DNA from: an uncultured Prevotella sp. | GTDB taxonomy: Bacteria; Bacteroidota; Bacteroidia; Bacteroidales; Bacteroidaceae | Length of the DNA: 64,000 nucleotides | NCBI GenBank assembly: GCA_900315775.1 | Contig: ONAJ01000018.1 | Location: 17,561-81,560 of the forward strand | Direction: 5' to 3' | Part shown: positions 1-9,063 of the stretch, one piece after another | Layout of the letters: each line of letters begins with the position of its first letter | Position numbering within the stretch: the first letter of the stretch is position 1 | Position numbers and translations under genes: made by a program | The notes under the pieces: generated by a model | What the model was told of the DNA's origin: nothing | The model's input: only the letters and a program-made list of their open reading frames with translations | The model's database searches: none

Positions 1-2774
1 TTCTGGAAGAAGTGGGTTCCCTGAGAAGGATCTACACGATAGTTCTGCAGTCCCTGTTCCACGATGATACGTGCTGCCGAGATATGGGGCCACTTTACCG
101 GAATGCCTAACCAGTAGTCACTGGAGCCCCAGCGACCTGGTCCCATGAGTACGTAGTTCTCGCCTCGTTCAAGGAAACGACGGTTTATCTGCTCTATCTC
201 GTCGGCAATCTTAGGATTATTCATTGCCGTGAAGTCGTCGCCTGTCTTTACATAGACAACGTCGAAGACATCCTCGGAGATGCCATGACCCAAGGAGTGG
301 TTGCTGCGCAGGAGACACTGGCTGTCGGGAATAGACTGCAGGTCTTCCTCGAGAACCTGTTTGGAATCTACGATAGGACGTATCTGCAGGAGGTAGAACT
401 CTGCCGTGCGGTCATCTTTGACATTGCATGCCAACTCTATCTCCACAGGACGGCGCATGGCATCGCTGCCGTACTTCATGGACATCTGCAGAAGCTCTGG
501 CAACGGAATGATGTCGTGCTGCAGGACTCCCGTCAGAGAGATAATCTTTCTGCCGCCCTCGTAGTATCCGTCACGGATAATCTGGTCGTACGGGTCATAG
601 GTTGACGCTATATAGCGCAGGGTGCCATCCTTGTCGGCATCGCGCACCTTCAGTTTCTTAATGTTGAAAGCATCGTCAACCTTAAACTCATTGCTTACAT
701 GCTCCATGTCAAGGGCATAGAATTGAGTCTGTGTCTCCTTGAGGGCAATCTCCATTTCGGACATCTGCAGTACCTGAGTAGGATGATAGGGGCATACACG
801 CAACGTCTGTCCACCGTCAACGATATATTTTCCAAGTCCTAATGCGAGTGATGCTATTCCCTCCTCTGCTGTCTCGTCGTTAATGGGATAGTAGTTGAGC
901 GAACGCAGTACACCGCTTATGGTGGGATAAAAGTTTGTGCCGTGCTGCTCACCTACAACCTCCTGCAGGATGACAGCCATCTTCTCCTGGTCGATAACGT
1001 TACTCGTTGCTGTCATATATGCCTTGGAGTCTTTATAATAGACCGAAGCATAAACGCTCTTTATGGCGGCAGCCAGCATCTGAAGCATCTGATATTTGTC
1101 TTCAAGATAAGGTATCATATACGTGGAGTAGATGCCTGCAAAGGGCTGATAGTGAGAGTCCTCGAGCAACGAAGAGCTGCGGATGGCGATAGGGCTGCGG
1201 GTAGCCTCGAAGAACGTGAAGAAGTCGGCAATGAACTTATCGGGCAGCTGTGCACGCAGGAAGTGCTGCAATATCGTCTCGTCGGAGGCGTCGCTAAGCG
1301 CTATCTGGTACAGGTTATTACTGTCCATGAACTCATCGAAGACATCGGTACACAGCACCACTGTCTTCGGAATACCAACTTTGACATTCTCGAACTTATT
1401 GAATTCAGGATGTGTCTTTATGACGTTATCAAGGAAGGCAAGTCCTCTACCCTTTCCACCCAACGAGCCGTCACCGATTCGGGCAAAGTGACTGTAGGCA
1501 TCGAACTTACCACGGTCGAACACAGCCACAACACCAATGTTCTTCATACGACGGTACTGCACAATGGCGTCAAAGATGATCTGGCGGTGCATATCGACAT
1601 CCTGCAACTTATGCCACGTAACAGTCTTCAAGAACTCTGATACCGGGAAGATGGCACGTGCACAGAGCCAACGACTCATGTGGTTACGTGAGATGTGGTA
1701 CAGCATGGAGTCGTTGGGGATGGTGAAGATATTATCCTGTAGCTCCTTGAGGTTGCGTATGCGCATTATCTCTTCCTTCGTCTCTGGGTTACGGAAGACG
1801 AAATCGCCGAAACCCATGTGGTCAGCGAGGAGGTTGCGCAGGTCGATATTCATCTTCTTGGAGTTCTTATCGATAAACGCTATTCCCTCTTTCTCTGCAC
1901 GTTTACGGTTCTGTGTCTCGGAACTCTGCATGATGAGCGGTACGTACTCGTCGTGTTCACGGATGGCGTGAAGCAGTTTAAATCCTGCCTCGGCATCATT
2001 CTCTCCGTTGATGGGGAAACGACAGTCGCTGATGACACCAATGGTGTTGTCGGCATATTTATTATAGAGGTCCATTGCCTCCTCGTAGTTTCGTGCCAAC
2101 ACCACCTTTGGTCGTCCACGCATACGCAGCGTGGCACTGTGCGGATTGAGTGCCTCTGTCGCAAAACGCTGACTCTGCGCAAGTATATAATTATAAAGGT
2201 TGGGCAGGACAGAGGAATAGAAACGTATGTTATCCTCCACAAGGAGAATCATCTGCACACCAGCCTCCTGGATGTCGTGTTCCAGATTCATGCGGTCCTC
2301 GATAAGCTTTATTATGGAGAGGATGAGATTGGTGTTGCCAAGCCAGCAGAAGATGTAGTCGAAGATTGACATATCCTCGTTCTCTATACGACGGGTGATG
2401 CCGTGCGAGAACGGCGTCAACACGACGCAGGGGATGAGTGGAAAGTGATGCTTAATGTCGCGTGCCACTTCGAAGGCGTCGTTGTCAGCGTTACCAGGCA
2501 TACATATCACGAGATCGACACTCGTCGTACTGAGAAACTCTGCAGCTTCCTCGGTGGTACTAACCTGTGTGAACGAGGGAGGGTAACGCAGTCCTAACTC
2601 AGTATATTCGTTAAAGATTTTCTCGTCAACACGTCCGTCGTCCTCAAGCATGAATGCATCATAGGGATTAGCCACGATGAGTACATTAAAAATGCGGTGC
2701 GTCATAAGGTTTACAAACGACACGTCACGCAATATGAACTTGTTCCACTGCTGGGGGATATTGTTATTCTCCAT
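1..2774 (-). CDS. PEP/pyruvate-binding domain protein with N-terminal receiver-like domains (partial)
   Basis: I read this gene from the reverse strand: it starts at the ATG ending at 2774 (MENNNIPQQW) and stays open to the window edge, so at least 924 codons are present and the C-terminus is missing. Residues about 25-165 and 175-320 look like two degenerate response-receiver folds (VLIVANP, then MILLVEDN). From about residue 410 a glycine-rich GDGSLGGKGRG motif opens a PEP/pyruvate-binding (PPDK N-terminal, ATP-grasp-like) domain that includes AIRSSSLLED. Similar Bacteroidetes proteins are usually annotated as phosphoenolpyruvate synthase, but the phosphohistidine and PEP-utilising domains are not in view, so the enzymatic role is unproven. 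It is divergent from gdhA, and the two share the promoter region 2798-2855. Confidence 0.8.
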   Translation of the reverse strand, partial: MENNNIPQQWNKFILRDVSFVNLMTHRIFNVLIVANPYDAFMLEDDGRVDEKIFNEYTELGLRYPPSFTQVSTTEEAAEFLSTTSVDLVICMPGNADNDAFEVARDIKHHFPLIPCVVLTPFSHGITRRIENEDMSIFDYIFCWLGNTNLILSIIKLIEDRMNLEHDIQEAGVQMILLVEDNIRFYSSVLPNLYNYILAQSQRFATEALNPHSATLRMRGRPKVVLARNYEEAMDLYNKYADNTIGVISDCRFPINGENDAEAGFKLLHAIREHDEYVPLIMQSSETQNRKRAEKEGIAFIDKNSKKMNIDLRNLLADHMGFGDFVFRNPETKEEIMRIRNLKELQDNIFTIPNDSMLYHISRNHMSRWLCARAIFPVSEFLKTVTWHKLQDVDMHRQIIFDAIVQYRRMKNIGVVAVFDRGKFDAYSHFARIGDGSLGGKGRGLAFLDNVIKTHPEFNKFENVKVGIPKTVVLCTDVFDEFMDSNNLYQIALSDASDETILQHFLRAQLPDKFIADFFTFFEATRSPIAIRSSSLLEDSHYQPFAGIYSTYMIPYLEDKYQMLQMLAAAIKSVYASVYYKDSKAYMTATSNVIDQEKMAVILQEVVGEQHGTNFYPTISGVLRSLNYYPINDETAEEGIASLALGLGKYIVDGGQTLRVCPYHPTQVLQMSEMEIALKETQTQFYALDMEHVSNEFKVDDAFNIKKLKVRDADKDGTLRYIASTYDPYDQIIRDGYYEGGRKIISLTGVLQHDIIPLPELLQMSMKYGSDAMRRPVEIELACNVKDDRTAEFYLLQIRPIVDSKQVLEEDLQSIPDSQCLLRSNHSLGHGISEDVFDVVYVKTGDDFTAMNNPKIADEIEQINRRFLERGENYVLMGPGRWGSSDYWLGIPVKWPHISAARIIVEQGLQNYRVDPSQGTHFFQ

Positions 2775-2797
2775 AGATAATTCTGCTTTTAGTGGTG

Positions 2798-2855
2798 CAA
2801 ATATAATGATTTTTTACAGGATTATTTGCTGTTTTAAAAAAAATAATTATATTTG
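2798..2855. promoter_or_regulatory. Divergent promoter region between the PEP-binding gene and gdhA
   Basis: On the plus strand TTTG (2825-2828), a 19-bp spacer and TATATTTG (2848-2855) fit the Bacteroidetes sigma-ABfr consensus and drive gdhA. On the minus strand TATATTTG (complement of 2798-2805) is a -7 element for the PEP-binding gene; its -33 box is weak. Confidence 0.7.
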
Positions 2856-2896
2856 CAAGCGAAACACTATATTGTTTAACCTTAAAAATCTATAGT

Positions 2897-4234
2897 ATGG
2901 AAGTTGTAAGAATAATGCAAGACCTGGAAAAGAAACACCCAGGTGAGTTGGAGTACTTACAAGCAGTGAAGGAGGTACTCACCTCTATTCAGGACGTTTA
3001 CAACCAGCATCCCGAGTTTGAGAAAGCAAAAATTATTGAGCGCCTTGTAGAGCCAGAGCGTATCACGACGTTCCGTGTGCCTTGGGTTGACGACAAGGGA
3101 GAGGTACAGGTAAACATCGGCTACCGTGTGCAGTTCAACAGTGCCATCGGTCCGTACAAGGGCGGTCTGCGTTTCCACCCGTCGGTAAACCTCTCTATTC
3201 TGAAGTTCTTAGGCTTTGAGCAGACTTTTAAGAATGCGCTGACAACACTGCCTATGGGTGGCGGTAAGGGCGGCTCGGACTTTGCCCCACGCGGCAAGAG
3301 CGATGCCGAGATTATGCGTTTCTGTCAGGCGTTCATGTGCGAGTTGTACAAGGTAATTGGTCCTGACATGGATGTTCCTGCCGGTGATATCGGTGTTGGC
3401 GGCAGGGAAATAGGTTATCTCTTTGGCATGTACAAGAAGTTGACAAGTCAGTTCCACGGTGCCACACTTACCGGTAAGGGTCTGGAATGGGGCGGTTCTA
3501 TACTTCGTCCGGAGGCAACAGGATTCGGAGCCCTTTATTTCGTGAACCAGATGATGCGTGAACACGGACTTGACATTAAGGGCAAGACGGTGGCTCTCTC
3601 GGGCTTCGGCAACGTGGCATGGGGTGCAGCGAAGAAAGCTACTGAGCTGGGCGCTAAGGTCATTACCATCAGCGGTCCTGACGGATACATCTACGACCCG
3701 GCAGGTCTTGACGACGAGAAGATAGAATACATGCTTGAACTACGTGCTTCGGGTAACGACATCTGTCAGCCTTATGCCGACGAATTCGAGGGTGCACAGT
3801 TCTTCGAGGGCAAGAAACCCTGGGAGCAGAAAGCAGATATCTATCTGCCATGTGCTACACAGAACGAGCTTAATGGTGACGACGCTGACGCCATCCTCGC
3901 CAACAAGCCGTTATGCGTTGCAGAGGTATCGAATATGGGATGTACCGCAGAGGCTGTTGACAAATTCATTGCTGCTAATCAGCTATTCGCTCCCGGAAAG
4001 GCGGTCAATGCCGGTGGTGTAGCAACAAGTGGTCTGGAGATGACTCAAAACTCTATGCGCATAGCATGGAGCGGCGAAGAGGTAGATCAGAAGTTGCACC
4101 AGATAATGTCGGGCATCCACGAGCAGTGCGTGAAGTACGGACGCGAAGGAAACTACATAAACTACGTCAAGGGCGCCAACGTTGCCGGATTCATGAAGGT
4201 GGCAAAGGCTATGCTTGCACAAGGTATAGTTTAA
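2897..4234 (+). CDS. gdhA: NADP-type glutamate dehydrogenase
   Basis: This is a full-length (445 aa) hexameric Glu/Leu/Phe/Val dehydrogenase that interconverts 2-oxoglutarate plus ammonia and glutamate, an ammonia-assimilation route in Bacteroidales. Visible motifs are GPYKGGLRFHPSV, the catalytic-lysine region LPMGGGKGGSDF, GPDMDVPAGDIGVG and a Rossmann segment with VALSGFGNVAWGA. Length and the GKGGSDFDP-like segment suggest the NADP-dependent biosynthetic class; cofactor choice is inferred. A second ATG at 2915 (MQDLEKK) is possible, but the first ATG lies at a suitable distance from the promoter at 2825-2855. It is followed after 6 bp by the rlpA-like gene, probably on the same transcript. 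Confidence 0.95.
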   Translation: MEVVRIMQDLEKKHPGELEYLQAVKEVLTSIQDVYNQHPEFEKAKIIERLVEPERITTFRVPWVDDKGEVQVNIGYRVQFNSAIGPYKGGLRFHPSVNLSILKFLGFEQTFKNALTTLPMGGGKGGSDFAPRGKSDAEIMRFCQAFMCELYKVIGPDMDVPAGDIGVGGREIGYLFGMYKKLTSQFHGATLTGKGLEWGGSILRPEATGFGALYFVNQMMREHGLDIKGKTVALSGFGNVAWGAAKKATELGAKVITISGPDGYIYDPAGLDDEKIEYMLELRASGNDICQPYADEFEGAQFFEGKKPWEQKADIYLPCATQNELNGDDADAILANKPLCVAEVSNMGCTAEAVDKFIAANQLFAPGKAVNAGGVATSGLEMTQNSMRIAWSGEEVDQKLHQIMSGIHEQCVKYGREGNYINYVKGANVAGFMKVAKAMLAQGIV

Positions 4235-4240
4235 ATGTGA

Positions 4241-4699
4241 ATGAATAATATTAAAATTATAAGTAGTATAGGAAAGCGCGCAGCAGTGCTGTGCGCCTTC
4301 CTACTTTTTTGTTTGCCGCAATGTTTTGCACAGGTGCAAAGGGGTAAGGCATCGTACTATCATCACCGCTTTCACGGAAAGCGAATGAGCAGTGGAACAC
4401 ACTATCACCGTGACAGTCTCTACTGTGCACACCGTACCTACCCTTTCGGTACACCGCTAAAGGTTACCAACGTAAAGAACGGTAAATGGACGGTAGTAAA
4501 GGTTGTGGACCGCGGACCGCACGTACGTGGACGAATAATAGACTTGTCGTATGCTGCCGCAAAAGATATTGATATGGTTAGGGCTGGCACTGCGACTGTT
4601 GAAGTTGAGAAGATTGACAGTCTTACGTATATCAGACTTACCGCAGAGCCACCTCAAATTCCCGATTCTGTGCTGTGTCGGGATTCCCTGCCGCAGTAA
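4241..4699 (+). CDS. RlpA-like double-psi beta-barrel protein
   Basis: This 152-aa exported protein has a signal peptide (residues 1-30, ending ...LPQCFAQ) and a double-psi beta-barrel core: GKASYYHHRFHGKRMSSG, then YPFGTPLKVTNV, then VVDRGPHVRGRIIDLS. This is the RlpA core, which in some bacteria cleaves denuded peptidoglycan glycans at septa; the SPOR domain of classical RlpA is absent. It starts 6 bp after gdhA, a surprising partner. Its last 62 bp overlap the 3' end of the convergent lipoprotein gene. Confidence 0.85.
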   Translation: MNNIKIISSIGKRAAVLCAFLLFCLPQCFAQVQRGKASYYHHRFHGKRMSSGTHYHRDSLYCAHRTYPFGTPLKVTNVKNGKWTVVKVVDRGPHVRGRIIDLSYAAAKDIDMVRAGTATVEVEKIDSLTYIRLTAEPPQIPDSVLCRDSLPQ

Positions 4700-5429
4700 C
4701 AGTGACGCGGAAGCGAAGTTTATCGCCGCGTAACTTATCATCAGCCTTCACCATTGCTGTATAACGAATACCTTTTCCCGGGGCTATCCTCTCAACAATG
4801 ATACCTTGGGAGACGATGACGTGCTTGTTGCCTGTCAACTCTATAACCTGCGGCTGTACGTTATAGAGCATACGTCCTGAACGATTCATCACCTCGAAGA
4901 CTACACGACACATCTCACCTGGACGCACCGTGAGGTTCTGTTCCTGTTCGTTGACAAAGCGAAGATTACGTATCTCAAGTAACTGGTTGTCAGCAACAGC
5001 GGGCTGAGCTACGCTATAACCGCTGCCACTATTGCCGCTGCCCGGTGAGAAGTCAAAACGGTCGTCGGCGCCATTTGACGGGTCAAAACCACTGTCGTTA
5101 TAATCTGGTGCACTGTAGCTATAGTCACGTGACGACTGCGACTGACGTTTCTGCTCTATGCGTTCCATGGTGCGCTGCTTATGCTCCTGATACTCTTCCT
5201 CGGCAGCTTTGTCTGCCTGAGCACCTATGGCAGCACCTACCACAGCACCACCAGCCATTCCTACAAGGGTGCCAACATCGCTGCCGCGCCATCCGCTACT
5301 GATACCACCTACTGCGGAACCGATGATAGAGCCGAAACCTGCTCCCACATAGGCTCCAGCGCCAGTGTATGTACCACAACTGCTCACCAACAGAGCCACA
5401 CCTATCGTAATAAAAAATAACTTCTTCAT
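4638..5429 (-). CDS. Glycine-zipper lipoprotein
   Basis: I chose the ATG at 5429 (MKKLFFITIGVALLVSSCG) because it gives a clean lipoprotein signal peptide with lipobox LVSSC; an upstream in-frame ATG at 5468 lies inside the promoter. The mature protein has a glycine-zipper segment (about residues 20-70, repeated GAxxGxxxG-type spacing) that could insert in or line a membrane. A charged, Gln/Ser-rich linker follows, then a beta-rich domain of about 110 residues (LEIRNLRFVNEQ... VTVTAAG). The specific function is unknown. The 3' end overlaps the rlpA-like gene by 62 bp. Confidence 0.75.
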   Translation of the reverse strand: MKKLFFITIGVALLVSSCGTYTGAGAYVGAGFGSIIGSAVGGISSGWRGSDVGTLVGMAGGAVVGAAIGAQADKAAEEEYQEHKQRTMERIEQKRQSQSSRDYSYSAPDYNDSGFDPSNGADDRFDFSPGSGNSGSGYSVAQPAVADNQLLEIRNLRFVNEQEQNLTVRPGEMCRVVFEVMNRSGRMLYNVQPQVIELTGNKHVIVSQGIIVERIAPGKGIRYTAMVKADDKLRGDKLRFRVTVTAAGNPDTAQNREFEVALR

Positions 5430-5454
5430 TGTCTTAATTATTTGAATTACGATG

Positions 5455-5484
5455 CAAAGATACAACATCTTCCGAAGAGTGCAA
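5455..5484 (-). promoter_or_regulatory. Promoter of the glycine-zipper lipoprotein
   Basis: On the minus strand a TTG (complement of 5482-5484), a 19-bp gap and TATCTTTG (complement of 5455-5462) match the Bacteroidetes promoter pattern about 25 bp before the chosen start. Confidence 0.6.
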
Positions 5485-5528
5485 TTCCTTTTTCCCTAAA
5501 ACATGATAGGGATTTCCCTATTTCACAT

Positions 5529-5564
5529 AAAAAACGCCCACCGTACGTCATTGTACGATGGGCG
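5529..5564 (-). terminator. Rho-independent terminator of the ribosomal operon
   Basis: Read on the minus strand, a 12-bp stem with one mismatch (CGCCCA.CGTAC arms, 6-nt loop, 5535-5564) is followed by six T (5529-5534). It lies about 28 bp after the rplQ stop codon and is the natural end of the ribosomal transcript. Confidence 0.9.
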
Positions 5565-5591
5565 CTGAGCTTATAAATATGTCTTGTTGAC

Positions 5592-6125
5592 TTATTCAGC
5601 CTTTGCTTCCTCGGCTTTAGCCTCTTCAGCTGCAGGAGCTTCTGCAACAGGAGCCTCTTCTGCCTTTGGCGCTTCCTCAGCAGCTGCTACTGGAGCCTCT
5701 GCCTTTGGAGCAGCCTTGCGGCTACGACGAGTCTTCTTAGCTGCCTTAGGAGCCTTTGCCATGTTCTCATCGAAGTCAACAAGCTCGATGAATGCCATGT
5801 CAGCACCGTCACCCTTACGTGCACCAAGCTTAATGATGCGGGTGTAGCCTCCAGGACGGTCGCCTACCTTCGGTGCGATCTCCTTGAAAAGCTCTGTAAC
5901 AGCATATTTATTCTGCAGGTAGCTGAATACTACACGACGTGAGTTGGTAGTATCTTCCTTGCAACGTGTGATCAGTGGCTCAGCATACTTCTTGAGTGCC
6001 TTTGCCTTGGCGAGGGTCGTAGTGATTCTTTTGTGCATAATCAGCGAGATGGTCATGTTAGCTAACATGGCACGACGATGATCTGCAGTACGGCCCAGAT
6101 GGTTGAATTTCTTTCCGTGTCTCAT
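5592..6125 (-). CDS. rplQ: 50S ribosomal protein L17
   Basis: Last gene of the ribosomal operon. The N-terminal ~120 residues are canonical L17 ([20 protein letters not shown]), which lines the peptide exit-tunnel region of the large subunit. It is 177 aa because of an Ala/Glu/Lys-rich low-complexity tail (about residues 125-177, repeated EAPxAEE). Such tails are common in Bacteroidetes L17 and absent from E. coli L17. The terminator follows directly. Confidence 0.97.
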   Translation of the reverse strand: MRHGKKFNHLGRTADHRRAMLANMTISLIMHKRITTTLAKAKALKKYAEPLITRCKEDTTNSRRVVFSYLQNKYAVTELFKEIAPKVGDRPGGYTRIIKLGARKGDGADMAFIELVDFDENMAKAPKAAKKTRRSRKAAPKAEAPVAAAEEAPKAEEAPVAEAPAAEEAKAEEAKAE

Positions 6126-6144
6126 TTTTTACTTTTTTTCTTTT

Positions 6145-6184
6145 GTGGACAATTATCAATTGTCAATTATCAATTGTCAATTAC
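6145..6184. repeat. Short tandem repeat between rplQ and rpoA
   Basis: Alternating copies of caattatcaattgt, ending at the rpoA stop codon. It belongs to the simple intergenic repeats that recur across this window (also near 7811, 8255, 39775 and 55835). Confidence 0.7.
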
Positions 6185-7173
6185 TCCTTGTCCAGTTTGT
6201 ACTTTGAAATATCAGTTCCAAACGACAGATTCAGACTCTCGAGCAAATCATCAAGCTCTGAAAGCGATTTCTTACCAAAGTTGCGGAACTTAAGGAGGTC
6301 AGTCTTGTTGTACTGTACCAGGTCGCCAAGTGTCTCAACGTCAGCTGCCTTGAGGCAGTTGAGTGCACGAACAGAGAGGTTCATGTCTGTGAGTTTAGTC
6401 TTAAGCAACTGGCGCATGTGCAGTACTTCCTCATCGAACTCCTGATTACCGAGGTCGTCGGTATTCTCGATTGTGATCTTCTCGTCAGAGAAGAGCATAA
6501 AGTGGAAGATAAGGATTTTAGCTGCTTCTTTAAGCGCATCCTTTGGGTGTATGGAACCATCCGTTGTCACTTCGAGCACGAGCTTATCGTAGTCGGTCTT
6601 CTGCTCAACACGATAGGGCTCTACGCTGTACTTGACATTGCGGATTGGAGTATAAATAGAGTCTATAGGAATGACGTTAACGTCGGTGCAGAACTCACGA
6701 TTCTCGTCAGCGGGAACATAACCTCTGCCCTTGTTGATGGTCAAGTCTATCTGCATCGATGCTTTGGCATCTAAATGACAAATCACCAAATCAGGATTTA
6801 ACACTTCAAATCCAGTCAGATACTTGCCAATATCACCTGCTTTGAATTCTGTGGAATTCTCTACGGTGATACTAACCTTCTCATTCTCGAATTCTTCTAC
6901 TACTTGCTTGAATCGAACTTGCTTCAAATTCAAGATCATGTTGGTTACATCTTCCTTAACACCTGGTACAGAGGAGAACTCATGCTCAACACCTGAAATC
7001 TTTATAGTGTTGATAGCATAACCCTCGAGCGATGAAAGGAGTATGCGGCGCAACGCGTTACCTATGGTAACTCCAAAGCCTGGCTCTAATGGACGGAATT
7101 CGAACTTGCCGAACTTCTCGTCTGCCTCCAGCATGACTACTTTATCGGGTTTTTGAAATGCTAATATCGCCAT
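6181..7173 (-). CDS. rpoA: DNA-directed RNA polymerase subunit alpha
   Basis: 330 aa, the usual length. The N-terminal assembly domain ([20 protein letters not shown]) nucleates the core enzyme. The C-terminal domain with helix-hairpin-helix DNA contacts ([34 protein letters not shown]) binds UP elements and activators. It sits between rpsD and rplQ, as in the alpha operon of most bacteria. Confidence 0.98.
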   Translation of the reverse strand: MAILAFQKPDKVVMLEADEKFGKFEFRPLEPGFGVTIGNALRRILLSSLEGYAINTIKISGVEHEFSSVPGVKEDVTNMILNLKQVRFKQVVEEFENEKVSITVENSTEFKAGDIGKYLTGFEVLNPDLVICHLDAKASMQIDLTINKGRGYVPADENREFCTDVNVIPIDSIYTPIRNVKYSVEPYRVEQKTDYDKLVLEVTTDGSIHPKDALKEAAKILIFHFMLFSDEKITIENTDDLGNQEFDEEVLHMRQLLKTKLTDMNLSVRALNCLKAADVETLGDLVQYNKTDLLKFRNFGKKSLSELDDLLESLNLSFGTDISKYKLDKE

Positions 7174-7187
7174 TGATTTAATTGATT

Positions 7188-7796
7188 TTAGTTCTTAGAG
7201 TACAACTCAACGATTAACTGCTCTTTAATGTTCTCGGGGATGTCGGCACGCTCGGGACGGTGCAGGAACTTGCCGCTCTTTGTCTGCTCGTCCCACTCAA
7301 GCCATGGATACTTGCTGTGGTTGAAGCCAGCCAAAGAAGCCTCGATAACCTCGAGAGATTTCGCCTTCTCGCGAACGCCGACAATCTGACCTGCCTTAAC
7401 GTTGTAAGAAGGTATGTTTACTACCTGTCCATCGACTACGATGTGCTTGTGACCTACGAGCTGACGTGCTGCTGCACGGGTAGGTGCTATTCCGAGACGG
7501 AACACTACGTTGTCAAGGCGGCTCTCAAGCGACTGCAGCAGCACCTCACCGGTGATACCGTCAGCCTTTGCTGCCTTCTCAAACAGGTTACGGAACTGAC
7601 GCTCAAGTACTCCATAAGTGTACTTAGCCTTCTGCTTCTCTGCCAACATGACACCATACTCCGACATCTTACGACGACGGTTATTGCCATGCTGTCCCGG
7701 GGGGAAGTTCCTGCGGGACAAAACTTTGTCGGCGCCGAAGATGGCTTCGCCAAATCGACGTGCAATTTTTGATTTCGGTCCTATATATCTTGCCAT
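7188..7796 (-). CDS. rpsD: 30S ribosomal protein S4
   Basis: 202 aa. S4 is a primary 16S rRNA binder that nucleates 30S assembly. The S4 RNA-binding motif is clear ([25 protein letters not shown], roughly residues 90-115). The N-terminal zinc cysteines found in some S4 proteins are missing, so this is the zinc-independent form. Confidence 0.98.
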   Translation of the reverse strand: MARYIGPKSKIARRFGEAIFGADKVLSRRNFPPGQHGNNRRRKMSEYGVMLAEKQKAKYTYGVLERQFRNLFEKAAKADGITGEVLLQSLESRLDNVVFRLGIAPTRAAARQLVGHKHIVVDGQVVNIPSYNVKAGQIVGVREKAKSLEVIEASLAGFNHSKYPWLEWDEQTKSGKFLHRPERADIPENIKEQLIVELYSKN

Positions 7797-7810
7797 ATAC
7801 TATAAAAATG

Positions 7811-7853
7811 TTTCTTTATTTCGTTATTACGTTATATCGTTATATCGCCCTTA
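7811..7853. repeat. ATAACG-type simple repeat between rpsD and rpsK
   Basis: Read on the minus strand the spacer contains acgatataacgtaataacg, which reappears almost exactly at 39800-39820 before the small membrane-protein gene. It is an intergenic simple repeat within the ribosomal operon. Confidence 0.6.
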
Positions 7854-8240
7854 TTATACGCGACGACGTTTCGGAGGACGACATCCGTTGTGTGGAAGTG
7901 GGGTAACATCAACGATCTCAATTACCTCGATACCTGCTCCGTGTACGGCGCGAATAGCTGACTCACGACCGTTACCTGGACCCTTAACATATGCCTTTAC
8001 CTTGCGAAGACCGAGGTCGAAAGCAACCTTTGCGCAGTCTTCTGCTGCCATCTGTGCTGCATATGGAGTGTTCTTCTTAGAACCACGGAAGCCCATCTTA
8101 CCTGCTGAAGACCAAGAAATAACCTGACCCTCACCGTTTGCTAAAGATACAATGATATTGTTGAATGAGCTATGAACATGGAGCTGTCCGATAGCGTCAA
8201 CCTTAACATTTCTTTTCTTTGTGACTGTTTTCTTTGCCAT
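7854..8240 (-). CDS. rpsK: 30S ribosomal protein S11
   Basis: 128 aa, canonical S11 of the 30S platform near the mRNA exit. Conserved blocks include [27 protein letters not shown], the glycine-rich [14 protein letters not shown], and the C-terminal [13 protein letters not shown]. Confidence 0.98.
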   Translation of the reverse strand: MAKKTVTKKRNVKVDAIGQLHVHSSFNNIIVSLANGEGQVISWSSAGKMGFRGSKKNTPYAAQMAAEDCAKVAFDLGLRKVKAYVKGPGNGRESAIRAVHGAGIEVIEIVDVTPLPHNGCRPPKRRRV

Positions 8241-8282
8241 AATCTTTTTAAGCTTTAAACTTTAAACACTAAACTTTAAACT

Positions 8283-8636
8283 TTACTTCGTGGCCTTCTT
8301 CTTATTTGCAACAGTCTTCTTCTTACCTTTACGGGTACGAGCATTGTTCTTGGTGCTCTGACCACGAACAGGAAGACCATGACGATGACGGACTCCACGA
8401 TAGCAACCAATATCCATCAGTCGCTTGATATTCATCTGGATCTCGCTACGGAGATCACCTTCTACTTTGAATTCAGCGCCGATAATTTCACGGATTTTAG
8501 CTGCCTGGTCATCAGTCCACTCGCTTACCTTCAGGTCGCGGTTAACACCAGCCTTATCCAATATCTTTGCTGAACTACTTCGACCAATACCATAGATATA
8601 GGTCAATGCGATTTCGCCACGCTTATTCTGGGGCAA
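8283..8636 (-). CDS. rpsM: 30S ribosomal protein S13, start codon disturbed
   Basis: S13 contacts the tRNAs and the 50S head bridge. Conserved text includes [17 protein letters not shown] and [17 protein letters not shown], with a basic C-terminal tail. The coordinates use the only start-like codon in frame, a TTG at 8636. The conserved residues VGVDL continue upstream in frame to 8648, but the usual initiating MAIRI is not there. The frame instead reads R-A-E-N-H and then a stop, with an ATG (complement of 8649-8651 shifted by one) out of frame. The gene has lost its normal start by a small deletion, or the assembly is wrong here. Confidence 0.85.
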   Translation of the reverse strand: MPQNKRGEIALTYIYGIGRSSSAKILDKAGVNRDLKVSEWTDDQAAKIREIIGAEFKVEGDLRSEIQMNIKRLMDIGCYRGVRHRHGLPVRGQSTKNNARTRKGKKKTVANKKKATK

Positions 8637-8682
8637 ATCTACTCCAACATGATTTTCTGCCCTATTTTATGCTTATTTAACA

Positions 8683-8799
8683 TTAACCCTGACGAAGCTT
8701 AAACTTTGGGTTCTTCTTGTTGATTACGAAAAGACGACCCTTACGACGTACTATCTTGCAGTCGTCGTTACGCTTCTTTAATGATGCTCTTGTCTTCAT
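8683..8799 (-). CDS. rpmJ: 50S ribosomal protein L36
   Basis: 38 aa, found by translating the short gap between infA and rpsM ([20 protein letters not shown], ending NPKFKLRQG). L36 is the smallest large-subunit protein. Classical L36 binds zinc with three Cys and one His; here only one Cys remains, so this is the zinc-independent (C-minus) type. Confidence 0.95.
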   Translation of the reverse strand: MKTRASLKKRNDDCKIVRRKGRLFVINKKNPKFKLRQG

Positions 8800-8811
8800 A
8801 TAGCTATAATT

Positions 8812-9030
8812 TTATTTGTATCTAAACACAATTCGTCCTTTGGTGAGATCGTAGGGACTCATCTCTACCTTCACTTTATCACCAGGAAGTATCTTGATGT
8901 AGTGCATACGCATCTTTCCTGAGATATGTGCTATGATGGGCACTCCGTTTTCCAACTCTACCCTGAACATTGCATTTGACAATGCCTCTACGATAGTCCC
9001 GTCTTGCTCTATTGCGTCTTGTTTTGCCAT
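8812..9030 (-). CDS. infA: Translation initiation factor IF-1
   Basis: 72 aa OB-fold protein that occupies the 30S A site during initiation. Canonical sequence: [20 protein letters not shown], then [17 protein letters not shown]. It lies between map and rpmJ, the usual Bacteroidetes order. Confidence 0.97.
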   Translation of the reverse strand: MAKQDAIEQDGTIVEALSNAMFRVELENGVPIIAHISGKMRMHYIKILPGDKVKVEMSPYDLTKGRIVFRYK

Positions 9031-9063
9031 ACTAATTTAAAAATGAATAAGTTTGTTTACTTA

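Noticed and set aside
942-1640. Long plus-strand frames in the first 2.7 kb
   Set aside because: They are shadows of the truncated PEP/pyruvate-binding gene, whose translation shows clear conserved domains on the other strand.
5447-5647. 66-aa minus-strand frame between rplQ and the lipoprotein
   Set aside because: It covers the rplQ end, the terminator and the lipoprotein promoter and has no recognisable content.
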